Positions 15,170-24,457 of a stretch of DNA of 64,000 nucleotides are shown piece by piece; position 1 is the first letter of the stretch, and the number at the start of each line of letters is the position of its first letter. The notes under the pieces were generated by a model. The model was not told where the DNA came from. It did no database searches and worked only from the letters and a program-made list of their open reading frames with translations. The stretch lies in assembly GCA_020637515.1 (NCBI GenBank), contig JACKKG010000001.1:1208501-1272500 (forward strand). Reading direction: 5' to 3'. A program made the translations under genes and the position numbers. Source of the DNA: Rhodobacter sp. (GTDB taxonomy: Bacteria > Pseudomonadota > Alphaproteobacteria > Rhodobacterales > Rhodobacteraceae).

Positions 15170-15610
15170 CTAGCGGACAATCTCTTCCAGCGGATCATAC
15201 AGCAGCCCGCCCGTGCCAAAGGCCACGTCAGGCAGGCTGTCGGGCTTGAACCGCAGCGCGCGCAACGCGCTCTCGGTCACCCAGCGGCGGCGGGTCACCA
15301 CCCCCTCCGGGTCGGTCCAGTCGTCGCCCTTGGGCATCGCCACCACCTGCGCGCGGAAATACACGTCCACCTGGTGAAACCCGCTTTCGGGGTCGTGAAA
15401 TTCGTTCACCAGGCAAGGTGCGCCGACGCGGATTGCGATGCCGGTTTCCTCGTGCACCTCGCGCATCAGGTTCTCGGGCAACGAGCGTCCGCGCTCCACG
15501 CCGCCGCCCGGCGCGCACCACAGATCGCTCTGATCGCCCGGATAGGCATTGACGATCAACAGCCTCCCGCCGCGCACGATCACCGCCCGCACCGCCACTC
15601 TCGGCCCCAT
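15170..15610 (-). CDS. Nudix hydrolase with an altered Nudix box
   Basis: A 146-residue single-domain Nudix protein. The signature G-x5-E-x7-REUxEExGU is almost complete: Gly36, then Arg50-Glu51-Val-His-Glu54-Glu55-Thr-Gly57. However, the first Glu is replaced by Arg42 (ERGRSLPENL). The metal-binding REVHEE core is intact, so hydrolysis of a nucleoside-diphosphate-linked substrate is still likely. The start at 15610 has a GGAGG site; a start at 15682 would overlap the divergent gene. Substrate unknown. Confidence 0.85.
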   Translation of the reverse strand: MGPRVAVRAVIVRGGRLLIVNAYPGDQSDLWCAPGGGVERGRSLPENLMREVHEETGIAIRVGAPCLVNEFHDPESGFHQVDVYFRAQVVAMPKGDDWTDPEGVVTRRRWVTESALRALRFKPDSLPDVAFGTGGLLYDPLEEIVR

Positions 15611-15680
15611 GACGCCCTCCGATGGTTGCGCACGCATTCTTGCGCTTCTTCCGCGCGCTGACGAGCGTATAGTGGCCGCC

Positions 15681-16445
15681 ATGAGATCATCCCTGCTTGC
15701 CCTGCCGTTTCTTGCCGCGACGCCCGCCCAGGCCGATTGCGTGGTCCTGTTGCACGGGCTCGCGCGCAGCGAAAACTCCCTGTTCCTGCTTCAGCAGGTG
15801 CTCGAGTTTCACCAGTATCGCGTCGTCAACCACACCTATCCGTCCGAGGACGCCCCGATTGACGATCTTGTGCGCTACGTCGGGCAGGCCGCGGCCGAAT
15901 GCGGCACCGACCGGCTGAATTTCGTGACCCATTCGCTGGGCGGCATCCTGGTGCGCGCCTGGCTGGGGCAACAGCATCCGCCCAATCTGGGCCGCGTGGT
16001 GATGCTGGCGCCACCCAACCACGGCTCCGAGATCGTCGATACCCTGGACGAGAACGACCTGCTGCGCCGCGTCGTCACCTGGTTCAACGGCCCCGTCACG
16101 CGGCAACTGGGCACCGATGCCGATTCGGTCCCCAACCGCCTTCCGCCGGTGGATTTCGACCTGGGCGTGATCGCCGGCGACGTGGCGGTGAACCCCTTGA
16201 ATCCGATCGGCGTGGGGATGTTCGACGGGCCCAACGACGGCACCGTTTCGGTCGCCTCGACCCGGGTCGAGGGGATGGCGGATCACATCACCATCTCGGC
16301 CGGCCATACGCTCATCATGAACAACCCGATCGCCATGGCCGAGGTGCTGGAATTCCTGCACGACGGGGCCTTCGATCACGGGATCACGCTGGGGTCGGCG
16401 CTGCGCAAGCTGGCGCATCCCTGGCCCCCGGCGCACGCCGGGTAG
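15681..16445 (+). CDS. Secreted alpha/beta hydrolase (lipase/acyltransferase-like)
   Basis: A 254-residue protein with a signal peptide (cleavage near ATPAQA-D). The mature part begins with the oxyanion strand CVVLLHGLAR (His25-Gly26), followed by the nucleophile elbow THSLGG (Ser85) and MLAPPNHGSEIVD. A late DGPNDGTVSV and a histidine in SAGHTLIM complete a plausible Ser-Asp-His triad. This pattern is typical of periplasmic or exported triacylglycerol lipase-like proteins. It is divergent from the Nudix gene, with no operon partner. As an exported lipase-like enzyme it is one possible client of the type II secretion system in this window (inference only). Confidence 0.82.
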   Translation: MRSSLLALPFLAATPAQADCVVLLHGLARSENSLFLLQQVLEFHQYRVVNHTYPSEDAPIDDLVRYVGQAAAECGTDRLNFVTHSLGGILVRAWLGQQHPPNLGRVVMLAPPNHGSEIVDTLDENDLLRRVVTWFNGPVTRQLGTDADSVPNRLPPVDFDLGVIAGDVAVNPLNPIGVGMFDGPNDGTVSVASTRVEGMADHITISAGHTLIMNNPIAMAEVLEFLHDGAFDHGITLGSALRKLAHPWPPAHAG

Positions 16446-16477
16446 ACCCCGCGCGCATCCGTTCCCGTGCCTGCACG

Positions 16478-17299
16478 TCAGGCCTCGCTGGCGAATTCGG
16501 CCAGCAGCGCGTTGAAGGCGGCCGGGGCCTGCCGGAAGGGCGCGTGCCCCGCGCCCGAGATCCGCATCATGCCGTGGCGCCACAGGGTCGGGGCGTCGAG
16601 CGTGTCAAAGAACGCAGGCTTCAGGAACGGGTCTTCCGCGCCGTTCGCCACCGCAAAGGGCACCTTCAGCCCCCGGACGATGGCGCGTTCGTCCATCGGT
16701 GCCCCCATCACCACCGAGGTGAACATGATCTCGCGCGCGCGCCCGTCGGTGCGCTTGACCATCGCCAGCAGATGCGGGTCCACCGCGCCGTCGATCCCGC
16801 CGGTGTGCAGCGCATAGGCTTGCGCGTCGGCGTCGGTGAAATCGCGCTTGGCGGTCAGGTTCTCGGCCGCGGGGTCGATGTTGAAGGCGGCCATAAGGTC
16901 CTCCATCACCGGGGTGATGGGGGGCGTGCCGCTGATCATGATGCCCGCCAGCGGCACCGCGCCCCGGCCCGCCAGTTCCAGCGCCGCGTGCCCGCCCAGG
17001 GACCAGCCAAAGACCACCGGCCGCGTCACCGCCAGCGCGGCCAGCACCCGTTCCAGCGCGGCGGCGTAGCCGGCAAAGGTATAGGCGGTTTCGGGCGCGG
17101 GCGCGTCGTCCGAGGCCCCGTGCCCCGGCAGATCGGGCGCGATCAGGCGAAAGCCCTGAAGGTCCGTCGCCGCGAATTGCGGTTCGAACACCTCCTTGCA
17201 GGCCGAATTGCCGTGGATCATCAGCACCGGCCGCCCCGTGCCGCCGCTGTCGCGCACCGCGAGGGTGCCGAAATCGGTGTCGATGCTGTGGATCGTCAT
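16478..17299 (-). CDS. Alpha/beta fold hydrolase (cytoplasmic)
   Basis: A 273-residue alpha/beta hydrolase without signal peptide. Oxyanion motif LMIHGNSACKEVFEPQ (His29-Gly30), nucleophile elbow FGWSLGGHA (Ser100), an acidic candidate in NGAEDPF, and the catalytic histidine in SGAGHAPF (His252). The overall pattern is that of esterases and hydrolases annotated as alpha/beta hydrolase fold-1. Substrate unknown. It lies 58 bases downstream of the membrane protein at 17358-18482 on the same strand and may be cotranscribed. Confidence 0.88.
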   Translation of the reverse strand: MTIHSIDTDFGTLAVRDSGGTGRPVLMIHGNSACKEVFEPQFAATDLQGFRLIAPDLPGHGASDDAPAPETAYTFAGYAAALERVLAALAVTRPVVFGWSLGGHAALELAGRGAVPLAGIMISGTPPITPVMEDLMAAFNIDPAAENLTAKRDFTDADAQAYALHTGGIDGAVDPHLLAMVKRTDGRAREIMFTSVVMGAPMDERAIVRGLKVPFAVANGAEDPFLKPAFFDTLDAPTLWRHGMMRISGAGHAPFRQAPAAFNALLAEFASEA

Positions 17300-17357
17300 G
17301 CGCTGTCTCCTGCTGTTTGCGCCAGCGTAATCCCGGCTGGCCGGTCTTGGCCATCCC

Positions 17358-18482
17358 TCAGCGCAGGACGATGCGCACGATCAGCCGCAACCCGGGGCGT
17401 GCGGCCCTGTGCAGCAGCGGCGTCAGCAGGCCCAGGCCCGCGCTGAACAGGCCCAGCACGCCGGCGACCAGCGCCCAGACCTCGTTCGCCAGGCGCATCC
17501 CCAGCCTGAGAAAGCGTGACTTGCCCATCATTTCCAGCGTTCCCAGCGTGCGCGGCCCCAAGGCATCCGAGGCCCGGGCAAAGCGCGCGGCCTCGGCCGG
17601 GGTGTCGATCGCACCCATCAGATGCAGGGTCTGCCGGGTGCCCAGGCGTGCGTTCAGATGGCCCAGGTCCTCGGCCAGGGCAACGGCGGGGCGGATCAGG
17701 CGCGGGCGGGCCAGCCGCGCCAGGTCGTCGGCCCCGCGCACGGCGGGCAGGCGCGCCCAGTCGATGCCCCAGACAAAGGCCCGGCGGAACACGGCCAGCA
17801 GGCCAGGCGCCAGGCGGCGCATCCGGTGCGCGACGCGCAGCAACGCCGCACCGGCCTTGACCGTCAACGAGGTTCCGCCCGTGACCACCACCAGCCCCGT
17901 CGCCGCCAGCCCGACGAAGCTGATGCCGACATCGACCTGATCGACCGGGGCGCCGGCGACGTAATGCCCGCCCTCGCGCGCCAGCGCCACCACGTCGCCC
18001 AGGGGGGTGACGTTGATCGCCACGCCGCAGGCCAGCGCGGCCGACAGCGTGCAGTCGCGCAGGTCCCAGGCGCAGGCCGCACAGTCGAGGCCGGTGGCGA
18101 TCCAGCCGGTATCGGCGGCTTTCAGCGCGTCGCGCCGGGCGATCAGCGGGTCGGGCAGCGCGATGCCCTGCGCGTCGGCCAGGTCGCTCAGCGCGTCGAT
18201 CACGACCCAGTCGCGGGGGTCCTGGTCCAGGCGGGCTTGCAGCCGGTCGGCCAGCGCCTGGGGCGTCGCCGCGCGGGCCGCCCCGCGTTCATAGGCGGCG
18301 ACCAGACCCGATTCGCCGCGCTGCACCAGCAGCGAAAATCCGGGGGTGTGCGCGAGGTCCCAGGCCCACCACAGGCTCCAGCCCAGCGAGGCCACGGTGA
18401 CCAGCGCCAGCACCGCCCGCTCGATCCGCAAGCGGCGCTGCGTGCGGGGATCCGGCGGGGCAGGTTTGCGCAGCAGGGCCAT
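17358..18482 (-). CDS. Hypothetical membrane protein, 374 aa
   Basis: The N-terminus is positively charged, then a membrane segment (AVLALVTVASLGWSLWWAW, residues about 24-43). There is a soluble part with a cluster of three close cysteines (LDCAACAWDLRDC), hydrophobic stretches near residues 185-205 (ISFVGLAATGLVVVTGG), and a final membrane segment (LVAGVLGLFSAGLGLLTPLL) before a basic tail. The layout suggests an inner-membrane protein with a periplasmic or cytoplasmic loop domain. I do not recognise a family. It is downstream of the amidase gene on the same strand with a gap of 57 bases. Confidence 0.7.
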   Translation of the reverse strand: MALLRKPAPPDPRTQRRLRIERAVLALVTVASLGWSLWWAWDLAHTPGFSLLVQRGESGLVAAYERGAARAATPQALADRLQARLDQDPRDWVVIDALSDLADAQGIALPDPLIARRDALKAADTGWIATGLDCAACAWDLRDCTLSAALACGVAINVTPLGDVVALAREGGHYVAGAPVDQVDVGISFVGLAATGLVVVTGGTSLTVKAGAALLRVAHRMRRLAPGLLAVFRRAFVWGIDWARLPAVRGADDLARLARPRLIRPAVALAEDLGHLNARLGTRQTLHLMGAIDTPAEAARFARASDALGPRTLGTLEMMGKSRFLRLGMRLANEVWALVAGVLGLFSAGLGLLTPLLHRAARPGLRLIVRIVLR

Positions 18483-18539
18483 GACGCGACCAATGTGGGC
18501 CAGGGCGGGGCGCGGGACAAGGGCACCGCGCCCCGCCTG

Positions 18540-19874
18540 TCAGGCCTTGAGCGCGCGTTCGGCCGCGGCCCCCAGCCTGAGCAGCCGTGCCTCGTCGCGG
18601 GGCCGGGCCATCATCATCACCCCCGTCATCGGCACGCCCGTGGGCAGGGTCAGCGCGCAAAGCCCCATCAGGTTGCCGATTCGCGTGTTGCGCAGGGTCT
18701 TCAGATTGAAGGCCGCGAAATAGGCGGGGTCGGCCAGCAGGCGGTCGATGCGCTCGGGCAGGGTCGGCGCGGTCGGGATCAGCACCGCGTCATACCCGGC
18801 AGTCGCCGCGCCATACGCGGCGCGCAACACCTCGAGCCGGCGCCAGGCGCGCACATAGTCATGCGCCGGATACTGTGCGCCGGCCCGGAAGCGGTCGCGC
18901 ACGGGGGCGAACATGACGTCGGGGTTGGCCTCGATCGTGTCGCCCCAGATGCCGTAGCATTCGGCGGTGAACAGCACGCCCGCCAGATCCATCGCCTCGG
19001 CCACCGCGGGGACCGGGGCGCGGTCGATGCGGGCCCCCGCCCGCGCCAACGCCGCGAGCGCCTGTTCGAACCCCTGCGCCGCGGCCGGATCCAGGTCTGC
19101 AAGCGCAACGGTTTCCAGCACCAGCATCCGCGTGCCCTTCAGGCTGGCTCCGGTCAGGTCCGGCGCGGGGGTGCTGTCCAGCAGCGCAAAGGCCAGGGCG
19201 GCGTCCTCGACCGTGCGGGCCAGGGGGCCGATGGTGTCGAACTTTTCGGCCAGGGGCACGACGCCGGACAGGGGGATGCGTCCGGCGGTGGTCTTCAGCC
19301 CGACCAGGTCGTTCCAGACCGACGGCACCCGCACCGATCCGCCGGTGTCCGACCCGATGGACAGCGGCGCCAGCCCCCAAGCGACCGAGGCCGCCGAACC
19401 CGAGCTGGACCCCCCCGGCACGCGGTCGGGGTCGTGGATGCAGGGCGGCGTCGCCGTGACCGGGTTCAGCCCCAGCCCCGAGAACGCGAGCTCTGTCATA
19501 TGCGTCTTGCCCAGGGGTGGCAGGCCCGCATCCGCAAGACGGCGCACCACCTGCGCGTTGCGCGTGGGCACCCGGCCCTTCAACAGCGCGCTGCCGGCCT
19601 CGGTGGCGACGCCGGCGGTGTCGAACAGATCCTTCCACGAGACCGGCACCCCGTCGAGCGGCCCGCGCCTGAGACCGGCCTGCGCCCGCCCGCGCGCCGC
19701 CGCGGCGGCATCCAGCGCGCGCTGGCGCATCACGCGCGCATAGATGCGGTCGCGGTGCGGGTGGCTGTCGATCGCGTCCAGAAACGCGGCGGTCAGCGTG
19801 ACCGGGCAGATGCGCCCCGCCTCGATCCCGCGGCCCAGATCCGCCGCGCTCATGCTGCGCCAGGTGTCGCTCAT
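18540..19874 (-). CDS. Amidase signature family enzyme
   Basis: A 444-residue amidase. The Ser-cisSer-Lys triad can be placed: Lys81 in PVSWKDLFDTAG, cis-Ser156 in PGGSSSGS and nucleophile Ser180 in GSDTGGSVRVPS, with the 24-residue spacing usual for the family. It is shorter than GatA and lacks GatB/C neighbours, so it is not the tRNA amidotransferase. It more likely hydrolyses a small amide. It is divergent from the UbiH-type gene. Confidence 0.9.
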   Translation of the reverse strand: MSDTWRSMSAADLGRGIEAGRICPVTLTAAFLDAIDSHPHRDRIYARVMRQRALDAAAAARGRAQAGLRRGPLDGVPVSWKDLFDTAGVATEAGSALLKGRVPTRNAQVVRRLADAGLPPLGKTHMTELAFSGLGLNPVTATPPCIHDPDRVPGGSSSGSAASVAWGLAPLSIGSDTGGSVRVPSVWNDLVGLKTTAGRIPLSGVVPLAEKFDTIGPLARTVEDAALAFALLDSTPAPDLTGASLKGTRMLVLETVALADLDPAAAQGFEQALAALARAGARIDRAPVPAVAEAMDLAGVLFTAECYGIWGDTIEANPDVMFAPVRDRFRAGAQYPAHDYVRAWRRLEVLRAAYGAATAGYDAVLIPTAPTLPERIDRLLADPAYFAAFNLKTLRNTRIGNLMGLCALTLPTGVPMTGVMMMARPRDEARLLRLGAAAERALKA

Positions 19875-19958
19875 GCCTGCCCCCGTTCCAATGATCGCGT
19901 CACGCTAGCGCGCGCGCGTCGCATGGACAATCCCGCGCGCGCGTGCATTGGTGGGGGC

Positions 19959-21185
19959 ATGGAACACGACGCGGATATCCTGATCGCGGGCGGTGGGCTG
20001 AACGGCCCCGCCCTGGCCTTGGCGTTGGCGCAAGGGGGGCTTTCGGTCGCCGTGATCGACGCGCGCCCGGCCGATCTGCGGGCCGAGGTCACCTTTGACG
20101 GGCGCGCCTATGCGCTGGCGCTTGCCTCGGTCAAGGTGGTGCAGGCGCTGGGGCTATGGCGCGGGCTTCAGGACAAGGCGCAGCCGATCCTGGGCATCCG
20201 GGCCAGCCAGGGGCACGCCGGTCAGGGGCCCTCGCCCCTGATGCTGGGGTTCGACGCCGCCGAGATCGAAGAAGGCGCCATGGGCCAGATGCTGGAGGAC
20301 CGGCATCTCTACGCGGCCTTTCTGGCGGCGATGCAGGCCGCGCCGGGTATCACGCTGCATTCGGGCGCCAGCGTCATCGCGCAAGAGCCGGGGCCCGGGG
20401 GAATCGCTGTCACGCTCGACGACGGGCGGGTCCTCAAGGGGCGCGTGCTGGTCGGTTCGGACGGGCGCGATTCGGGTGTGGCGAAACGCGCCGGCATCCA
20501 GCGGTGGGGGCACGACTATGGCCAAACCGCGCTGGTCTGCGCCATCGACCACGAAAAACCGCACGGCGGGGTCGCGCATCAGTTCTTCATGCCGCCGGGG
20601 CCGCTGGCGATCCTGCCGCTGCCGGGCCATCGCAGTTCGATCGTCTGGAGCGAACGCACCGCCACCGCCGAGGCGATCCAGCGGCTGGATGACGCCGCCT
20701 ATCTGGAGGTTCTGAAACCCCGATTCGGCCGCTTCCTGGGCGAGATCGCGCTGGCGGGGCGGCGGTTTGCCTATCCCCTGCGGCTGACCGTGGCCGAGCG
20801 CTTCGTGGCCGAGCGGCTGGTGCTGGTGGGCGACGCGGCGCATGGTGTGCATCCGATTGCCGGCCAGGGGCTGAACCTGGGCCTGCGGGATGTCGCGGCA
20901 CTGGCCGAGGTGATGATCGAAGCCGCGCGCCGCGGCGAAGACATCGCCGCGCCCGACGTGCTGGCGCGCTATCAGGACTGGCGGCGTTTTGACACGGTGC
21001 GCATGGCGGTCGGGATGGATGCGGTGAACCGTCTGTTTTCCAACGGCAACCCGCTTCTTGAGGCGGTGCGCGGACTCGGCCTGGGCGTGGTCAATGCGCT
21101 GCCCGCCGCGCGGCGCTATTTCATCCGCGAGGCCGCCGGTCTGAACGCGGCGGAACCGCGGATGATGCAGGGCCTGCCGGTCTGA
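19959..21185 (+). CDS. UbiH/UbiF/COQ6-type FAD-dependent ubiquinone hydroxylase
   Basis: A 408-residue flavoprotein monooxygenase. FAD is bound by LIAGGGLNGPALALAL (residues about 8-23), the DG motif LVGSDGRDSGVAKRAG, and GDAAHGVHPIAGQGLNLGLRD, the last being typical for the UbiH/UbiF/VisC family. These enzymes hydroxylate the ring of ubiquinone precursors with O2 and NADPH. Which ring position it acts on cannot be decided from sequence. The start is an ATG with a GGGGG site; upstream frame extension is spurious. Confidence 0.9.
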   Translation: MEHDADILIAGGGLNGPALALALAQGGLSVAVIDARPADLRAEVTFDGRAYALALASVKVVQALGLWRGLQDKAQPILGIRASQGHAGQGPSPLMLGFDAAEIEEGAMGQMLEDRHLYAAFLAAMQAAPGITLHSGASVIAQEPGPGGIAVTLDDGRVLKGRVLVGSDGRDSGVAKRAGIQRWGHDYGQTALVCAIDHEKPHGGVAHQFFMPPGPLAILPLPGHRSSIVWSERTATAEAIQRLDDAAYLEVLKPRFGRFLGEIALAGRRFAYPLRLTVAERFVAERLVLVGDAAHGVHPIAGQGLNLGLRDVAALAEVMIEAARRGEDIAAPDVLARYQDWRRFDTVRMAVGMDAVNRLFSNGNPLLEAVRGLGLGVVNALPAARRYFIREAAGLNAAEPRMMQGLPV

Positions 21186-21215
21186 TCGGCGCCGCGCGGG
21201 GCGGCGGGTTCCGGT

Positions 21216-23648
21216 TCAGGTGCCGCGCGGTTTCGCGCGCAGGGTCGGGTCGGCCTGGCGCGGGTTTTCGGGCCAGGGGTGCCGGGGGTATTGCCCGCGC
21301 ATGTCCTTGCGCACGTCGGCATACGAGCTGTCCCAGAACCCGGGCAGATCGGTCGTCACCTGCACCGGCCTTTGCGCCGGGCTGAGCAGCGTCACCTTCA
21401 GCGGCAGCCGGTTCGGTCCGACCGTCGGATGCCGCGTTACGCCGAACATCTCTTGCAGCCGCACCGCGATTTCCGGCTGACCCGAGGCGTAGTCGATCGC
21501 CACCTTGCGCCCCAGCGGGGTCTCGAAATGCGCGGGCGCAAGCCGGTCCAGCGCCTGCATCTGGTCCCAGTCCAGTGCGCCGCGCAGGGCCTCGGTCAGA
21601 TCCAGGGCTTTCAGGTCCTCGGCGGTGCGCACGCGCGTCAGGTGGGGCAGCAGCCAGTCCTCGGCGCGGTCCAGCAGGCCCGCGTCGCTGACATCGGGCA
21701 ACGCGACCCCTTGCGCGCGCAACAGCGCCACCCGGGCCTGAAGGCGCCGCGCGGCGGGACCCAGCGTCAGCCCCTGCGCCCTGAGGCCGTCCAGCGCGGC
21801 GCGCGCGCGCGCCTCAGGCGGCGCGTCCCAGGGGCGTTCGGCCAGAACCAGCGCGCCCAGCCTCTCGCGCGAGCGGGCGATCACGCGGCCCTCACGCGCA
21901 GACCATTCGCACAGATCGTGCCAGCCGATGTGGTCGCCGAACAGGGCGCGCAGGGCCGCTTCGCCGATCGGCAGCGCCTGACGGATGCGCGCCTCGCGCG
22001 GGTCGCCATCCAGATCGGTCGCGACGATCAGCCGCTGCTGCGCCAGCGGATCGGCGGCGTCGAACACCGCGCCCTTGCCGCCCGACAACAGGTAGCGCGG
22101 CGCCTCGCCCCGGCGCCTGAGACCGATGCGGTCGGGATAGGCCAGCGCCGCCATCTCGGCCGGGTCCAGCCCCCGGTCGGGCGGGGCCAGCCGGGCAAGG
22201 CGCCTGGCCTCGGTCCGGATCCGTTCAAGCGTCTCGCGCTTTGCAGGATGCGGGCCGCGCTCGCCTGCCAGCGCCCGCAGCCTGAGCGTCAGGTCGGCGG
22301 GCGCCCCGGTCAGCGGGTCGCGATCGGCGATCAGCGCGGCCAGCGGCGCGGCGCCCTGTCCGGCGATGAGCAGCATGTGCGCCAGCCGGGGGTGCAGGGG
22401 CAGCGCGGCCATCGCCCGGCCATGCGGCGTGATCCGCCCGCCCGCGTCCAGAGCGCCCAGATCGCCCAGCAGCGCGCGCGCCTCGGCCATGGGGCCGGGG
22501 GGCGGCGGCGTCAGGAAACCCAGATCGGCCGACCCCCACAGCGCCAGTTCCAGCGCCAGCCCGGTCAGATCGGCGGTTTCGATCTCGGCCGGGGCAAAGG
22601 CGGGCAGGGCGCCTTCCTGCCCCCGGGTCCACAGCCGGTAACAGACCCCCGGCGCCACGCGCCCGGCACGCCCGCGCCGTTGCTCGGCCTCGGCCAACGA
22701 GACGCGTTCCGTCACCAGCCGCGCCATTCCCGAATTGGGATCGAACCGCGCGCGGCGGGCCTGGCCCGCGTCCACCACCACCCGCACATCGGGAATGGTG
22801 AGCGAGGTTTCCGCGATCGCCGTCGCCAGCACCAGCTTGCGCCCCGTCGGCAGCGGCACCAGCGCCGCGCGCTGGGCGGCGAAATCCATTGCGCCAAAGA
22901 GCGGTTGCAACGCCACCTCGGCCGGCAGGTGCGGGGCCAGCAGGGCGGCGGTGCGGCGGATCTCGCCCTCGCCGGGCAGGAAGACCAGCACGCCGCCCTC
23001 GGTCTCGGCCAACGCGCGCAGGGTCAGATCGACCACCGCCTGAGGCAGGCGCGCCTCGCGCGGCACGGGCGCATCCAGCCAGCGGGTTTCCACCGGAAAG
23101 GCGCGCCCCTCGGCTGTCAGTAGGGGGGCACCGCCCATCAGCGCGGCCACCGGCGCCGCGTCCAGGGTGGCCGACATGACGATCAGCACCAGGTCCTCGC
23201 GCAGCGCGGCGCGGCTTTCCAGCACCAGCGCCAGCCCCAGGTCGGCGTTCAGGCTGCGCTCGTGGAACTCGTCGAAGATCACGGCGCCAATGCCGTCGAG
23301 CGCGGGGTCCGATTGCAGCATCCGGGTCAGGATGCCTTCGGTCACCACCTCGATCCGGGTGGCCCTGCTGACCCGCGAGTCGCCGCGGACGCGATACCCC
23401 ACAGTCGCGCCGACCCCCTCGGCCAGGGTTTCGGCCATGCGCTCGGCGGCGGCGCGCGCGGCCAGTCGGCGCGGTTCCAGCATGACGATTTTCCCGCGCA
23501 CCGCCTCCAGCAGCGCCAGCGGCACGCGGGTCGTCTTGCCAGCGCCTGGGGGGGCTTGCAGCACCGCCTGGCCATGGCGCTGCACGGCCTGCACAAGCTG
23601 CGGCAGCAGGGGGTCGATGGGCAGGGTATCCAGGGGCAGGGGGCTCAC
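21216..23648 (-). CDS. hrpB: ATP-dependent RNA helicase HrpB
   Basis: An 810-residue DEAH-type helicase of the HrpB group. Walker A is PPGAGKTTRVP (about 33-43), motif II is DEFH in VIFDEFHERSLNADLGLAL, motif III is MSATLD, and motif VI is EQRRGRAGRVAPG. The HrpB-specific C-terminal domain ends near WPENPRQADPTLR. A GTG start at 23648 fits the family N-terminus (SPLPLDTLPIDPLLPQL); it is 5 bases after the stop of the DUF3108 gene, so the two are coupled. The upstream open frame overlaps that gene and is rejected. Cellular role of HrpB is poorly known. Confidence 0.95.
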   Translation of the reverse strand: MSPLPLDTLPIDPLLPQLVQAVQRHGQAVLQAPPGAGKTTRVPLALLEAVRGKIVMLEPRRLAARAAAERMAETLAEGVGATVGYRVRGDSRVSRATRIEVVTEGILTRMLQSDPALDGIGAVIFDEFHERSLNADLGLALVLESRAALREDLVLIVMSATLDAAPVAALMGGAPLLTAEGRAFPVETRWLDAPVPREARLPQAVVDLTLRALAETEGGVLVFLPGEGEIRRTAALLAPHLPAEVALQPLFGAMDFAAQRAALVPLPTGRKLVLATAIAETSLTIPDVRVVVDAGQARRARFDPNSGMARLVTERVSLAEAEQRRGRAGRVAPGVCYRLWTRGQEGALPAFAPAEIETADLTGLALELALWGSADLGFLTPPPPGPMAEARALLGDLGALDAGGRITPHGRAMAALPLHPRLAHMLLIAGQGAAPLAALIADRDPLTGAPADLTLRLRALAGERGPHPAKRETLERIRTEARRLARLAPPDRGLDPAEMAALAYPDRIGLRRRGEAPRYLLSGGKGAVFDAADPLAQQRLIVATDLDGDPREARIRQALPIGEAALRALFGDHIGWHDLCEWSAREGRVIARSRERLGALVLAERPWDAPPEARARAALDGLRAQGLTLGPAARRLQARVALLRAQGVALPDVSDAGLLDRAEDWLLPHLTRVRTAEDLKALDLTEALRGALDWDQMQALDRLAPAHFETPLGRKVAIDYASGQPEIAVRLQEMFGVTRHPTVGPNRLPLKVTLLSPAQRPVQVTTDLPGFWDSSYADVRKDMRGQYPRHPWPENPRQADPTLRAKPRGT

Positions 23649-23653
23649 GGTGG

Positions 23654-24376
23654 TCAGAACTGGCGCAGGACGCGCATCCGGCCATAAGGGGTATGGGTGA
23701 CGATGCGTGTCAACTGCCAGTCGCCGCCCGCGTCGCGCCGATAGTCCAGGGAAAAGGCCAGCGCCTGGTAATCCTGAAGTTCGGTCGCGGAATACCCGCC
23801 GACGCGGATATAGGCACCCGAGCATTGTGCATCGTTGCCCGAAACATGCGCGGCATCGACGCGCAGGCGCGAATGGCGCCGCCCGTCGAACAGCTCCAGC
23901 ACCTGCCCGCAGGGCACCTCGGGGCGCGGGCGCAGCAGGTAATAGAGGGCGCTCATCGGGTCCAGCGTGCCGCCCTGATCGGCGGCGTCGATGTCCCAGG
24001 GTTGCGCGGGTTCCGGCGGGGCCAGCGCCAGAATGCGGGGCACGCCGTCGGTATAGGCCAGTTCCGACTGGATCTGCCGCCGCCCGGTATCGACGTCGCC
24101 GCGATAGTGCTGCGGATCGAGCGTCTCGCCCTGCCGCCGGCCCTGCACCGACAGGTCCAGATGCACCGAGCGCAACAGCCCCACCAGCCCGGCCGTGACG
24201 ACATGCCCCTCGGCGGCATAGCTTTGCGCGTCCTCGCTTGCCGAGACGGTCACATCCGCCACGTGCAGGATGCCGTAGCGCACCTCGAACCGCGCTTCGA
24301 GCGCCGAGGCAGGCACCGCGAGGCCCAGGGTCAACAGCAGCGCGAGACGGGCGAGACGGGGCACCGGACCCTCCAT
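23654..24376 (-). CDS. DUF3108-type secreted protein
   Basis: A 240-residue protein with a signal peptide (MEGPVPRLARLALLLTLG, cleavage after VPASA). The mature part begins LEARFEVRYGILHVADVTVS and contains SYAAEGHVVTAGLVGLLR and YRGDVDTGRRQIQSELAY, followed by a late EVPCGQVLELFDGRRHSRL. This matches DUF3108 proteins, beta-rich periplasmic or outer-membrane-associated proteins of unknown function. An ATG at 24397 is an alternative start. It is 5 bases upstream of hrpB on the same strand and divergent from meaB. Confidence 0.8.
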   Translation of the reverse strand: MEGPVPRLARLALLLTLGLAVPASALEARFEVRYGILHVADVTVSASEDAQSYAAEGHVVTAGLVGLLRSVHLDLSVQGRRQGETLDPQHYRGDVDTGRRQIQSELAYTDGVPRILALAPPEPAQPWDIDAADQGGTLDPMSALYYLLRPRPEVPCGQVLELFDGRRHSRLRVDAAHVSGNDAQCSGAYIRVGGYSATELQDYQALAFSLDYRRDAGGDWQLTRIVTHTPYGRMRVLRQF

Positions 24377-24457
24377 TCCGACGCCCGGGCTGGACATTCC
24401 CGCCCCGGGCAGGGCAAACAGCGTGGCAGACACCACGCCCGGAAGGTTGACGGTTTC

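Noticed and set aside
18540..19874. GatA subunit of the aspartyl/glutamyl-tRNA amidotransferase
   Set aside because: Amidase triad is present but there is no gatB or gatC nearby and the protein is shorter, with different termini.
17622..21185. Very long open frames opposite or across real genes, for example 17622-21185, 44901-48737, 58354-62160 and 48803-52111
   Set aside because: They run antisense or out of frame to genes with clear family motifs, have Arg/Gly/His/Ala-rich composition, and arise because GC-rich codons rarely make stops in other frames.
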